Shown in pieces: positions 27,540-38,700 of a DNA stretch of 64,000 bases. Within the stretch, counting starts at the first letter, position 1, and every line of letters begins with the position of its first letter. The notes beneath the pieces are model-generated. The model saw only the letters and a program-made list of their open reading frames with translations, was not told the DNA's origin and did not search any database. The position numbers and the translations under genes were made by a program. The DNA is from Acinetobacter lwoffii (GTDB taxonomy: Bacteria; Pseudomonadota; Gammaproteobacteria; Pseudomonadales; Moraxellaceae), in NCBI RefSeq assembly GCF_019343495.1, contig NZ_CP072549.1:1-64000 (forward strand). Direction: 5' to 3'.

Positions 27540-28862
27540 TTAATCTGATTCTTCTTGAATAACTGAATTGGTTTCGATTAGGCGGGTCACCAGCAACTGG
27601 TCAATTTTAAAATGATCGACATCCACCACTTCAAACTTATAAGCACCAAATATCACGGCATCTGCAGGACGTGGAATCTTGCGTAATTTATACATCATGA
27701 AGCCAGCAATGGTTTCATAGTTCTCATCATCAGGCATTTCATCAATTTCAAGCGCATGCTTGATGTCTTCAATCGGCGTGCTGCCTTCAATCAACCAGGA
27801 ATTATTGTCACGTTTAATAATTTGCTGATCTGCTTCAATAGGCGTCACCCAGTCACCCATCACGGTAATCATAATATCAGAAAGGGTAATCACGCCAACG
27901 ACCAGCGCATATTCATTAATGACGACGGCAAACTTTTCCTTGGTGGAACGGAAACGGTCCAGAACTTCCGATAAGGTCAAAGTGTCAGGAATAGTCAGGA
28001 CATTACGGATGGTATTTTCATTGAGTTGCAGCAGCGACTGGTTGTTCAGAATACGCACCAGAATGTCTTTGGCGTCGACATAGCCAATCACACTGTCAAT
28101 GTCATTGCTACATACCAGAAACTTGGAATAGGGGTATTCCGCCAGCTTTTGCCGAATACTTTCTTCCGGTTCATTTAAGGTGAAGAACACCACATTTTCA
28201 CGTGTGGTCATACTCGAAGGCACGTTACGTTCTTCCAGCTCGAATACGTTTTCAATGAAATGGTGTTCCTGTTTCTGGAGCACGCCTGCCTGTGCACCGG
28301 CATCCATCACTGCAGAAATATCATCAAAAGTAATATTGTCATCACGAATAGTATTTACTTTAAACAGACGGAACAGCATGTTGGCAATCGCATTGATAAA
28401 CCAAGCCAAAGGTTTGCAGACTTTAATGAAAATCTGAATTGGCTCGATGACTGAGACTGCGATCTTTTCTGGCGCAATCATGGCCAGACGTTTCGGCATC
28501 AGGTCTGCAAATAAAATAAATAATGAAGTGACGACCGTAAAGGAAAGCGCAAAGCTGATATTGTCAGCCCAAGGTCCTTGGTAAAAGCGGGAAACAAAAT
28601 TATAAATATAAGGACGGAAGGCACCTTCACCTAAAATACCGCCGAGAATGGCAACTGCATTTAAACCAATTTGGGAGGCTGCAAAGAAGTCTGCAGAATT
28701 TTCTTGTAGATCTAAAACTTTTTGAGCGCGATGATCACCCGACTCAGCCAGAATTTTGAGTTTGACTTTACGGGCACCAGCGAGGGCGATTTCAGTTAAA
28801 GATAAAAAACCGGCCCCCGTGATGAGTATTAAGATAATCACAATATTTTGTAAGAGGCTCAC
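27540..28862 (-). CDS. CNNM/CorC-HlyC family transporter-like protein
   Basis: 440 residues with the standard order: an N-terminal DUF21/CNNM membrane domain of about four helices (1-190), a pair of CBS domains (about 200-335; VPSSMTTRENVVFF and FAVVINEYALVVGVITLSDIM) and a C-terminal CorC_HlyC domain (about 345-430, with MMYKLRKIPRPADAVIFGAYKFEVVDVD). Relatives are implicated in Mg2+/Co2+ efflux; older annotations call them haemolysins without good evidence. Closer to YtfL than to the cytosolic CorC. The substrate is inferred. Confidence 0.88.
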   Translation of the reverse strand: MSLLQNIVIILILITGAGFLSLTEIALAGARKVKLKILAESGDHRAQKVLDLQENSADFFAASQIGLNAVAILGGILGEGAFRPYIYNFVSRFYQGPWADNISFALSFTVVTSLFILFADLMPKRLAMIAPEKIAVSVIEPIQIFIKVCKPLAWFINAIANMLFRLFKVNTIRDDNITFDDISAVMDAGAQAGVLQKQEHHFIENVFELEERNVPSSMTTRENVVFFTLNEPEESIRQKLAEYPYSKFLVCSNDIDSVIGYVDAKDILVRILNNQSLLQLNENTIRNVLTIPDTLTLSEVLDRFRSTKEKFAVVINEYALVVGVITLSDIMITVMGDWVTPIEADQQIIKRDNNSWLIEGSTPIEDIKHALEIDEMPDDENYETIAGFMMYKLRKIPRPADAVIFGAYKFEVVDVDHFKIDQLLVTRLIETNSVIQEESD

Positions 28863-28907
28863 AAATCCACCTGTGGATGAATAGTATCTTGGGATATTTT
28901 TAACACA

Positions 28908-28948
28908 AAAAAAGACTTGAGGTGTAACAACGACAGCTCAAGTCTTCG
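28908..28948 (-). terminator. terminator of the LysR gene
   Basis: Minus-strand stem AAGACTTGAG/CTCAAGTCTT with a loop of about 15 nt, followed by seven T residues. Confidence 0.7.
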
Positions 28949-28989
28949 AAGTATAATCTTAAAAAATAAGAATTTAGAAGATTTTGAGT

Positions 28990-29979
28990 TTAATAATGTG
29001 AAAATTGAGAATTATTGCTCAGGAATTCACGGTTTTCTTCTTCAATCATCTGGCGCGCAACATATAAAATCAGCTGACGTAACCAGCGATGCGCCGGATG
29101 ATGATGCAATAAAGGACACCATGCCATTTTCAATTCAAATTCAGGAATATAAAACGGCGGATCTTTGAGAATTAAATTGTGATTCTTGGCTTGCAAACGT
29201 GCAATGCGTGAAGGCAGTGTTGCGACCAGATCGACATTGGCAGCCAATAATCCCGGCATTTGATAGTGACGGGTAAAGACTGAGATTTTACGTTTCTGGC
29301 CAATACGTTCTAAAGCCTGATCGATCCAGCCTAAACCGGCCTGTTTTTCAGGATTTACCCCGAAGCCAACACCCATACCGGTTTTGGAAACCCAGATATG
29401 CTGTGCATCCAGGTAACTTTTAAGGTTTAAGTTGCTTGCGGCAGGATGCTTGTTATTTAAAAGGCAAGAAAAGCTGTCACGCCAGACCAAAACCTGATGA
29501 AAACTTTGCGGGATTTCATTAAAACGGTTGATTGCCAGATCGACCTTGCCTTGTTCCATGTCACGATATGACACGTCACTTGGCGTCAGGAAGTCTAATA
29601 CCACGTTCGGTGCTTCTGAACGTAGGGCTTTAACCAGACGTGGAACCAGCGTGGCTTCTGCATAATCCGAGGTCATGATCCGGAAGACACGATTTGAGGT
29701 ATATGGACGGAACTCGGTACGTGGTTCCAAGATCATCGACAGATCAGCGAGCGCATCTCGAATGCGGGGCTGCAATTCTAAGGCACGTTCAGTGGGTGTC
29801 ATGCCTTCAGAAGAACGAATCAGGAGGGGATCATTAAATAAATTGCGTAATCGGCGTAAGATGTTACTCATGGCAGGCTGGGTAACGCCCAGTTGTTCTG
29901 CTGCACGTGTGACATTTTTTTCGCGAAGAAGTACATCAAGATAAATTAATAGATTGAGATCGACCCGCTCCAGATTCAT
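28990..29979 (-). CDS. LysR-type transcriptional regulator
   Basis: 329 residues. The N-terminal winged helix-turn-helix (about 6-65; RAAEQLGVTQPAMSNILRRLRNLFNDPLLIRSS) belongs to the NodD/DntR/LinR-like branch that opens MNLERVDLNLL. The substrate-binding periplasmic-type effector domain spans about 92-295. It diverges from aceA across a 661-bp gap. LysR proteins usually act on the divergent promoter, so glyoxylate-shunt control is possible but the distance is large and the effector unknown. Confidence 0.9.
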   Translation of the reverse strand: MNLERVDLNLLIYLDVLLREKNVTRAAEQLGVTQPAMSNILRRLRNLFNDPLLIRSSEGMTPTERALELQPRIRDALADLSMILEPRTEFRPYTSNRVFRIMTSDYAEATLVPRLVKALRSEAPNVVLDFLTPSDVSYRDMEQGKVDLAINRFNEIPQSFHQVLVWRDSFSCLLNNKHPAASNLNLKSYLDAQHIWVSKTGMGVGFGVNPEKQAGLGWIDQALERIGQKRKISVFTRHYQMPGLLAANVDLVATLPSRIARLQAKNHNLILKDPPFYIPEFELKMAWCPLLHHHPAHRWLRQLILYVARQMIEEENREFLSNNSQFSHY

Positions 29980-30640
29980 AAAAGAAATACCGAGAATAAA
30001 TACAAGAAATTATGAAGATTATGCCATAATTGCCGGGCCTTGTGTAAAGCGTCGATGAAAAAAAGCCATGTGCTCACTGATAAAGTTTACAAAATTAACA
30101 CAGGCTTAAGCTCCATTATTCAAAGTGTACATAAGAGAAAAGATGCACGTTAAATAGAATATCATTTAGCCTTTTTATAGAGGGAAATGAAAACCATCTT
30201 TTCGCTTTAAAAGAACATGAGAAAGGCTGTTCTTACGTTCAGTATTTGAGTGAAAAGTACACTAAATCGAGAATTCATCAAGTTGAATAAATCATCAAAG
30301 ATCAGTATTTTTTAAAGATAAAAGGGCATAAACCCCATATCCAGACTTAAGTCTAATGAATTATTTTTAAGCAACATGTGGAAATTTTATCCATTTTTAT
30401 TTTTAAATAAATATATATAAAACATAATCTTAATATAATCTATCAAGATTGTACTAAGACTTTGATCTACTCATTTTTTAAATAAATACTGAAGATTCTT
30501 GCAGACTATTGGATTAATTTTCATAAGCCCACTAATCTTTAGCTATCCCAACGGATCGTCGAAAATCTGAACAAGTCATTGAGGGTGTGATTTGAGCGGT
30601 TCGTTGCAGAAAAATCCTAATATTATTACAGGAATATATC
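29980..30640. other. 661-bp AT-rich intergenic region upstream of aceA
   Basis: No convincing gene on either strand. It should hold the promoters of the LysR gene and aceA. One clear dyad is AATCTT-N13-AAGATT at 30426-30450, of LysR-operator-like geometry. Several A/T tracts lie between 30330 and 30490. The length is unusual for this gene-dense window and could include an unrecognised small RNA. Confidence 0.5.
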
Positions 30641-32242
30641 ATGACTACATACCAAACAGCGATTGATGCAATCCGCGAATTAAAAGCGAAATTCGGTAAC
30701 ACTTGGGCAGACATCAGTCCTGAAGATGCTGCGCGTATGCAACTTCAAAACCGTTTCAAAACTGGTTTAGACATTGCGAAATATACAGCGGCAATTATGC
30801 GTCGTGATATGGCTGCTTATGATGCAGACTCTAGCAAATACACTCAATCACTAGGTTGCTGGCACGGTTTTATCGCGCAACAAAAAATGATTGCGAACAA
30901 AAAATACTTCGGTACAACTGAACGTCGCTACATCTACCTTTCTGGTTGGATGGTTGCAGCACTTCGTTCAGAATTCGGTCCACTTCCTGACCAATCTATG
31001 CACGAAAAAACGTCTGTTCCTGCATTGATCGAAGAAATCTACACTTTCTTACGTCAAGCTGACGCGAAAGAATTAAACGACTTGTTCCGTGCACTTAAAA
31101 AAGCACAAGAAGCGGGCGACACTGCTAAAGCAGCTGAAATCACTTCACAAATCGACAACTTCCAAACTCACGTTGTGCCAATTATTGCGGACATCGACGC
31201 TGGTTTCGGTAACGAAGAAGCGACTTACTTACTTGCTAAGAAAATGATCGAAGCGGGTGCTTGTGCACTACAAATCGAAAACCAGGTTTCTGATGCGAAA
31301 CAATGTGGTCACCAAGCTGGTAAAGTAACAGTTCCACACGAAGACTTCATCGCGAAAATCCACGCTCTTCGCTATGCATTCCTAGAAATGGGTCTTGATG
31401 ACGGTATCATCGTTGCACGTACTGACTCTGAAGGCGCTGACTTGACTCAAAAAATCCCAGTGGTTAAAGAGCCAGGCGACATCGCTTCTCAATACATTAG
31501 CTACTTAGACACAACTGAAATCGACATTTCAGAAGCTCAAGAAGACGAAATTCTGATCAAGCGTGATGGTAAACTTCACCGTCCTAAACGTCTTGCTTCT
31601 GGTCTATACCAGTTCCGTGAAGGCACGCAAATCGACCGCGTTGTACTTGACTGTGTAACTAGCCTACAAAACGGTGCTGACTTGCTTTGGATCGAAACTG
31701 CGACGCCTAACGTTGCTGAAATCGCTCACATGGTTAACCGTGTACGTGAAACAGTTCCAAATGCGAAACTTGTTTATAACAACTCGCCTTCGTTCAACTG
31801 GACTTTAAACTTCCGTCAACAAGCGTATGACCGTTGGGTTGCTGAAGGTAAAGACGTTTCTGCTTACGACCGTGCTAAGTTAATGAGCGCTGAGTACGAT
31901 GCAACTGAACTGGCTGCTGAAGCTGACGAAAAAGTTCGTACATTCCAAGCTGACGCTGCTCGTGAAGCGGGTGTGTTCCATCACTTGATCACACTTCCGA
32001 CTTACCACACAGCTGCACTTTCTACTCATGAGCTTGCTCAAGGTTACTTCGGTACTGAAGGTATGTTGGCTTATGTTGCTGGCGTACAACGTAAAGAAAT
32101 CCGCGGCGGTATCGCATGTGTTAAACACCAAGCAATGGCTGGTTCTGACATCGGTGATGACCACAAAGAAATCTTCGCTGGTGACAATGCATTGAAAGCT
32201 GGTGATGATTCTAAAAACACAATGAACCAGTTCAGCGCTTAA
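30641..32242 (+). CDS. aceA: isocitrate lyase
   Basis: Cleaves isocitrate to glyoxylate and succinate, the first step of the glyoxylate shunt needed for growth on acetate and fatty acids. The 533 residues match the larger ICL subgroup of Acinetobacter and Pseudomonas rather than the 434-residue E. coli type. The catalytic cysteine loop is KQCGHQAGKV (the KKCGH equivalent) near residue 222. Metal- and substrate-binding DADAGFG-like residues appear as DIDAGFGNEE, and NNSPSFNW and a late LPTYH segment are conserved. Synonymous choice is strikingly uniform (many AAC, GCG, CGT), as in highly expressed genes. Malate synthase is not nearby. Confidence 0.96.
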   Translation: MTTYQTAIDAIRELKAKFGNTWADISPEDAARMQLQNRFKTGLDIAKYTAAIMRRDMAAYDADSSKYTQSLGCWHGFIAQQKMIANKKYFGTTERRYIYLSGWMVAALRSEFGPLPDQSMHEKTSVPALIEEIYTFLRQADAKELNDLFRALKKAQEAGDTAKAAEITSQIDNFQTHVVPIIADIDAGFGNEEATYLLAKKMIEAGACALQIENQVSDAKQCGHQAGKVTVPHEDFIAKIHALRYAFLEMGLDDGIIVARTDSEGADLTQKIPVVKEPGDIASQYISYLDTTEIDISEAQEDEILIKRDGKLHRPKRLASGLYQFREGTQIDRVVLDCVTSLQNGADLLWIETATPNVAEIAHMVNRVRETVPNAKLVYNNSPSFNWTLNFRQQAYDRWVAEGKDVSAYDRAKLMSAEYDATELAAEADEKVRTFQADAAREAGVFHHLITLPTYHTAALSTHELAQGYFGTEGMLAYVAGVQRKEIRGGIACVKHQAMAGSDIGDDHKEIFAGDNALKAGDDSKNTMNQFSA

Positions 32243-32263
32243 TCCGCTCAATTGATTCACCAA

Positions 32264-32289
32264 AAAACCCTGCAGATGCAGGGTTTTTT
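32264..32289 (+). terminator. aceA terminator
   Basis: AAAACCCTGCA-GA-TGCAGGGTTTT followed by T-run. Confidence 0.9.
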
Positions 32290-32499
32290 GTTTGGAAAAA
32301 TGCTATTAATAAATAGGGAAGAGCAATCTCAAGAATATGCTCAAGAGGGATTATCCATAATTTCTCCATGATTGGTTTTTATCGCAGTTTTTATGTGTTT
32401 AATTCTTGCATTCTAGTGCTATGTCACTGAATATTTGGATATAGCATGCTTATGTTCTGCATCAATTTACCCCTATTTAATTAAAAGTGACCCGGACTT

Positions 32500-35400
32500 A
32501 TGCTGTCTAAATTTTTTATCCACCGCCCGATCTTCGCTGGGGTACTGGCGATTGTTGTCATGGCAATCGGCTTGTTCGCAGTGATGAACCTGTCAGTGGA
32601 ACGTTATCCGGACATTGCCCCGCCAAGGATAACGGTGGCAGCAACTTATAGCGGCGCTTCTGCGGAAACTGTGGAAGAAAGCGTGACTCAAGTGCTGGAG
32701 CAGCAAATCAAAGGCATTGATCATCTGCTGTATTTCAGCTCGAGTAGTGATTCTTCGGGGCGTAGCCGGGTCAGCATTAGTTTTGAAAATGGCACCGACC
32801 CGGATACTGCACAGGTTCAGGTACAAAATGCGATTAATGGGGTACTAAACCGATTACCGGAAGATGTACAACGCCAAGGCGTTAATGTCTTTAAATCGCT
32901 CGGTGATACCCATATGGTGATCAGCCTGTATGATGAGTCGGGGCGCAGCAACAATATTGAACTTTCCGACTATCTGATGACCCATCTGGAACAGGACATT
33001 TCCCGGATTGAAGGCATTGGTGAGGTGGATGTTTTTGGTTCACAATATGCGATGCGGATCTGGCTGAATCCGGCAAAATTAAAACAATATAACCTGATGC
33101 CAAGTGATGTGCGTGCTGCGATTGAAGCCCAGAATACTCAGGTCGCTGCTGGTGCGATTGGTGATCTTCCAGCCATAGACGAGCAATACCTGAATGCCAA
33201 AGTTACTTCGGGTTCACGGCTAAAAACTGTAGAAGAATTCCAGAATATTATTGTCAAATCGGATCGTGCCGGCAGCTTTATTTATTTGAAAGATATTGCG
33301 CGGGTAGAACTGGGTGCTGAAAATTATCAGTCTTATAGTACCAATAATGGTTATCCATCAGCAGGTCTGGGTATTTCACTGGCCTCAGGGGCCAATGCCA
33401 TTGCCACCTCTAATCTGATTAAGGCTGAAATTGCCCGTATTTCCCAGCAATTGCCTGAAGGCTATAAAATTGCCTATCCACGTGATAATACGCCTTTTGT
33501 ACAAGAATCAATTAAAGAAGTGGTCAAAACCCTGATCGAAGCCGTGATTTTGGTCATCATTGTGATGTTCATTTTCTTGCAGAACTGGCGTGCCACCTTG
33601 ATTCCCACCGTGACTGTTCCGGTAGTGATTTTGGGTACCATGGCGGTGTTGTATGCACTGGGTATGAGTATCAACACTTTAACCTTATTTGCGCTGGTTC
33701 TGGCGATCGGCCTGTTGGTGGATGATGCGATTGTTGTGGTGGAAAACGTCGAACGGCTGATGCATGAAAAGCAACTGTCTGCCAAGGACGCGGCCCTGGA
33801 ATCCATGCAGGAAATTAGTGGAGCACTGATCGGGATTACTTTGGTTTTGACCGCAGTCTTTATTCCGATGGCTTTCTTTGGTGGTTCGACTGGCGTGATC
33901 TATCGCCAATTTTCTATCACTTTGGTTGCGGCCATGTCGCTGTCCTTAATGGTGGCATTGATTCTAACCCCAGCATTGTGCGCGCTTATTCTAAAACCGA
34001 ATCCTAAACCGGCAAAATGGGCATCCTGGTTTAACCAGAAACTGGATCATTTAAAACATCGTTATCTGAATTTGTCTAAACTCACGGTCCAGCGTCAGGC
34101 AATCTGTTTGCTGCTGTTTGCCGGATTGATCGGTGTGTTTGCGCTGTTCTATCGTGCCTTGCCGACCAGTTTCTTACCGAGTGAGGATCAGGGGATCTTA
34201 AGCTTGCAAATCAAATTGCAGGAAGGCGCTCCGATGAAAAATACCATTCAGATCGGTGAAGAAGTCCGTAAGTATTTTCTGGATCAGGAACAAGCTAATG
34301 TCAATCTGGTGATGATCCGTTATGGGCGAAATTTCTCTGGAACTGGTCAGAACCTCGCGACCGGTTTTGTAGCGTTGAAACATTGGGATGAGCGTTCCGG
34401 TCAGGACAATACTGCACAAGCGATTCGTGAACGGGCCTTGAAGCATTTTCAAGGCAATCGCAATGCACAAATTAACGTGTCCATGCCAGCTTCAGTCAAT
34501 GGCCTGGGACAAACCGATGGTCTGGATTTCTGGATTCGAGACATCAATGGCAATGGCCGACAATATCTGGAACAGCAATTTAGAGCGCTGGAAGCTCGGG
34601 CGGGCAACTATACGAGCTTTGAAAATCTGGGCAAACGTTCTAATCCTGACAAAGCAGAACTACGTGTCAATATTGACCAGAAACAGGCCATGGCCAATGG
34701 CCTGACCCAATCGGCGATTAACAGTACCTTATCCAGTGCCTGGGGCGGCAGTTATATCAATGACTTTATTGATCGCGGCCGGATTAAACGGGTGATCATG
34801 CAGGGTGATGCTGAATTCCGTTCCAAGCCGGAAGATCTGGCACAGTGGCATGTACGAAATGACCAAAATCAGATGGTGCCTTTCAGTAACTTCTCGCAAG
34901 TGGGCTGGAGTGGTGGCCCTGAAGTGGTCAACCGTTTCATGGGTTATACCGCATTGCAAATGGATGCGGATCGGGCCAAAGACAGCAGTTCCGGCCAGGC
35001 TATGCAGGATGTGGAAGCTTTGATTGCTGAGCAGGAAGGGGTGGATGTGGTCTGGAGTGGTCTTTCCTTTGAGGAAAAACAGTCCAATAATCAGGCGATC
35101 TGGCTGTATCTGATTTCAATTGGCTTTATTTTTCTCTGTCTGGCAGCTTTATATGAAAGCTGGAGCATTCCAACCGCCGTGATGTCAGCTATTCCACTCG
35201 GAATTGGCGGCAATATTATTTTCAGTTATCTGGCTGGTTTCCCGAATGATATCTATTTCCAGATTGCCTTGCTAACCACCATCGGTCTGTCCTGTAAGAA
35301 TGCCATTCTGATTGTGGAGTTTGCTTCGTTAGCGCAGCAACAAGGAAAATCGGTAGTAGAAGCGGCACTAGAAGGTGCCTCTTTACGCCTACGTCCAATT

Positions 35401-35595
35401 TTGATGACTTCTTTGGCTTTTGGCGCAGGGATTTTACCGCTGGTCTTTGCTACAGGCGCAGGTGCGGTGAGTCGTCAGGAAATTGGCGTAAGTGTATTTG
35501 GTGGTGTTATTTTTGGAACTTTGCTGGTGCTGATTTTTATTCCATTTATGTATGTTTTAATTCGTCGACTTATCATCAAAAAATCGCGTGCTTAA
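32500..35595 (+). CDS. RND efflux permease (HAE1/AcrB family), first of a tandem pair
   Basis: 1031 residues. Inner-membrane proton-driven drug exporter of the AcrB type: a first helix (about 10-30), a large periplasmic porter loop, six helices from about 335 to 555, a second periplasmic loop and a final helix bundle. The proton-relay aspartates are in GLLVDDAIVVVENVERLMHE (about 405-407), and the conserved lysine is in GLSCKNAILIVEF. Substrates are unknown. No periplasmic adaptor or outer-membrane channel gene is adjacent, unlike most RND operons. The next gene is a close paralogue in the same direction, separated by 172 bp including a hairpin. Confidence 0.93.
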   Translation: MLSKFFIHRPIFAGVLAIVVMAIGLFAVMNLSVERYPDIAPPRITVAATYSGASAETVEESVTQVLEQQIKGIDHLLYFSSSSDSSGRSRVSISFENGTDPDTAQVQVQNAINGVLNRLPEDVQRQGVNVFKSLGDTHMVISLYDESGRSNNIELSDYLMTHLEQDISRIEGIGEVDVFGSQYAMRIWLNPAKLKQYNLMPSDVRAAIEAQNTQVAAGAIGDLPAIDEQYLNAKVTSGSRLKTVEEFQNIIVKSDRAGSFIYLKDIARVELGAENYQSYSTNNGYPSAGLGISLASGANAIATSNLIKAEIARISQQLPEGYKIAYPRDNTPFVQESIKEVVKTLIEAVILVIIVMFIFLQNWRATLIPTVTVPVVILGTMAVLYALGMSINTLTLFALVLAIGLLVDDAIVVVENVERLMHEKQLSAKDAALESMQEISGALIGITLVLTAVFIPMAFFGGSTGVIYRQFSITLVAAMSLSLMVALILTPALCALILKPNPKPAKWASWFNQKLDHLKHRYLNLSKLTVQRQAICLLLFAGLIGVFALFYRALPTSFLPSEDQGILSLQIKLQEGAPMKNTIQIGEEVRKYFLDQEQANVNLVMIRYGRNFSGTGQNLATGFVALKHWDERSGQDNTAQAIRERALKHFQGNRNAQINVSMPASVNGLGQTDGLDFWIRDINGNGRQYLEQQFRALEARAGNYTSFENLGKRSNPDKAELRVNIDQKQAMANGLTQSAINSTLSSAWGGSYINDFIDRGRIKRVIMQGDAEFRSKPEDLAQWHVRNDQNQMVPFSNFSQVGWSGGPEVVNRFMGYTALQMDADRAKDSSSGQAMQDVEALIAEQEGVDVVWSGLSFEEKQSNNQAIWLYLISIGFIFLCLAALYESWSIPTAVMSAIPLGIGGNIIFSYLAGFPNDIYFQIALLTTIGLSCKNAILIVEFASLAQQQGKSVVEAALEGASLRLRPILMTSLAFGAGILPLVFATGAGAVSRQEIGVSVFGGVIFGTLLVLIFIPFMYVLIRRLIIKKSRA

Positions 35596-35616
35596 AACAA
35601 AGGAAAACTCTAGAGC

Positions 35617-35650
35617 TAAAAAATCCTCGTTTATACGGGGATTTTTTTAT
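35617..35650 (+). terminator. hairpin between the two RND genes
   Basis: AAAATCCTCG-N6-CGGGGATTTT with one G-U pair and a T-run. It probably terminates the first gene, making the two permeases separate units. Confidence 0.75.
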
Positions 35651-35767
35651 CCTTAAGATTAATCCAATGGCTGGTTGAGTCTGCAGTATGGTGTGAAAAT
35701 TGCTATAGAAATCATCTATTCATAGAAGAATGCGTCGTGAGAATGCATCTGATGGGGATTTTTATTC

Positions 35768-38700
35768 ATGTTGTCACGCTTTTTTATTTATCGACCTAAA
35801 TTTGCAGCCGTGATCGCCATTATCATGATGGTATTAGGAATTTTTGCACTGCAAAAAATTCCGATTGAGCATATGCCGAATATGGATGCACCTGCGTTAG
35901 GGGTTTCTGCGGGGTATCGTGGTGCATCTGCGGAAACCGTTGAGCAATCGGTCACGCAAATTTTAGAACAAGCGATAAAAGGCATTGAAGGTTTGGAAAG
36001 CTTTCAGTCCAACAGTAGCGTGGGACGTGCAAATCTGACACTGTCGTTTGAGCAAGGAGTAGATCTCGATCAGGCACTGTTGCAAGTGCAAAATGCGGTC
36101 AATAGTGTGCTAAGTCGATTGCCTGAAGAAACCCAGCAAAATGGAGTGGCTGTTTATAAACAAGGTTATGATCAATTTGCATTACTGAGTTTATATGATG
36201 AATCGGGGAAGGCGACACCTACAGAGCTTGCTGACTATTTAATGGTGCATGTCGAACCGCGTTTTTCCCGTATTGAAGGGATGGGTGAGGTGGAGCTTTA
36301 TGGCGCAGGCTATGCGATGCGCATTTGGCTCAATCCATATAAACTACGCCAATTTAATCTGATGCCGAGTGATATTCGCAATGCAGTCGAGGCACAAAAT
36401 GCACCACTTGTGTCTGGTTCTATTGGTGGATTACCGACAGCGCAAGATCAATACATGAATGCCAAAGTCAGTGCGGGTTCGCGTTTAAGTAACATTGATG
36501 AATTTGAAAAAATTATTGTGAAAACAACAGATTCAGGTTCAGTACTGTACTTGAAAGATGTCGCACGTGTTGAGTTAGGGGCAGAAAGTTATAACCATTT
36601 AAATTATACCAACGGTCATTTATCCGCTGCATTATCGATTCAATTGGCGCCACGGAGTAATGCGATTGCGGTTTCAGAGCAGATGCAAACGGTATTGAAA
36701 AATGCCCAAGCCAATTTGCCTGCACATTATCAATTGCGTGTGACCATGGACAGAACCTCATTTATTACCAGTTCAATTGAACAAGTCGCGAAAACTCTGG
36801 TCGAAGCGATGGTACTGGTGGTTTTGGTGATGTTTATCTTCCTGCAAAACTGGCGCGCCACTATTATTCCTGCAGTCACGATTCCGATTGTAGTTTTAGC
36901 CACATTTGCGGTGCTGTATGTATTGGGAATGAGCTTAAACAGTTTTACCTTGTTTGCCCTGATTTTGGCGATTGGCCTGTTGGTCGATGATGCCATTGTG
37001 GTCGTGGAAAACATTGAACGTTTGATGCATGAAGAACGTTTGGATGCTCAGGCTGCAGCTTTAAAGTCAATGAAGGAAATTAGCGGTGCATTGATCGGGA
37101 TTACTTTGGTCTTAACTGCTGTATTTATTCCCATGGCATTTTTTGGCAGCATGACAGGAGTCATCTATCGTCAGTTTTCTATCACGTTGGTCGTGGCAAT
37201 GCTACTTTCTTTATTGGTGGCACTCATCATCACCCCTACATTTGCAGCGCAACTGCTAAAGCGTCAACCACATCAACCAAAATGGGCACAGCGTTTTAAT
37301 CGTGGCATGGATAAGCTCACCATGCGTTACCAAAAGCTTTCTGCACGTAGCATGCAGTTTAAAATGACGATGTTGGCTGTATTTAGTATATGTGTTTTAG
37401 GCTTTGGCTGGCTTTATAAAACCCTGCCCGAAGGCTTGATGCCAACGGAAGATATGGGCTTTGTTATGGGTCAAATTGTGATGCCGGGCAATGCACCACG
37501 TTCTGAGATAGAAAAAGTCGGGCGTGAAGTCCAAGACTATTTAATGCAGCATGAATCTGAGCGCATCCAAAGCATTGGGATTTGGTATAGCGGAAACAAT
37601 GTTGGGGTTGGGCCTTATCGTGGTCAGCTCTTTGTCGTATTAAAGGACTGGACAGCGCGTAAAAATCCTGAAGATAGCGTCTTTGTCATTGTAGATCGTG
37701 CACAAAAGCACTTTGCCAATCATGCCAATGCCCAGATTTTCTTTATGGCGCCTTCTATGTCTAGTAATGGACGTGTGGTCGACTTCTGGTTACAAGATTT
37801 AGATTCACGGGGCAGCGAGTTTTTACAGCAATCCTTCTCTGAGATTGAAACTCGTGCCAAAGCAAAATCATCGATTGAATATTTACAACTTGATGTACCC
37901 AAAGAAAGTGCCGAGCTGAATATTAAACTGGATATAGAACGCTTACTCAAATATGCCGTACCTCAGCAAAGTTTTAACAGTACGTTGGCTGCGGCTTGGA
38001 GTGGTACCTACATCAACGACTTTATTGATCGTGGGCAAATCAAACGTGTCATCATGCAAGGTGAAGCGGAATTTCGTTCTAAACCTGAAGATTTGGCACA
38101 TTGGCATGTCCGTAATAGCAAAGGCGAAATGTTATCGTTTAATCAATTCACTACGCTGAATTGGCAAGGTGGACCGAATAGTATCAACCGTTATATGGGC
38201 TATAACGCCGTGCCTGTATATGCAGGTATTCCCAAAGATCAATTTTCGAGTCAAACCATGTACGATGTCGAAGCTTTAATCGATGAACAAGACGGGGTGA
38301 ATTTGGCCTGGAGCGGAGCCGCACTAGAAGAAAAACGCAGCAGCGGGCAAGCTATTTTCTTGTATCTAATTTCAATTGCCTTTATTTTCTTATGTTTAAC
38401 GGCACTCTATGAAAGCTGGACGATTCCTGCTGTGGTGTTGACCGCGATTCCTTTGGGCGTGGGAGGAAGTATTCTGTTCTGTGCATGGTTTGGTTTTGCG
38501 AACGATATTTACTTTCATATCGCCTTGCTGACGACTATCGGTCTGTCCTGCAAAAATGCAATTTTGATTGTAGAGTTTGCTGCACAAGCAGAGCGGGCAG
38601 GTCATACTCCTGTTCAGTCAGCGCTATTGGCCGCGGGCTTACGCTTGCGTCCTATTGTCATGACCTCCATTGCATTTGCAGCGGGTGTATTGCCTTTGAT

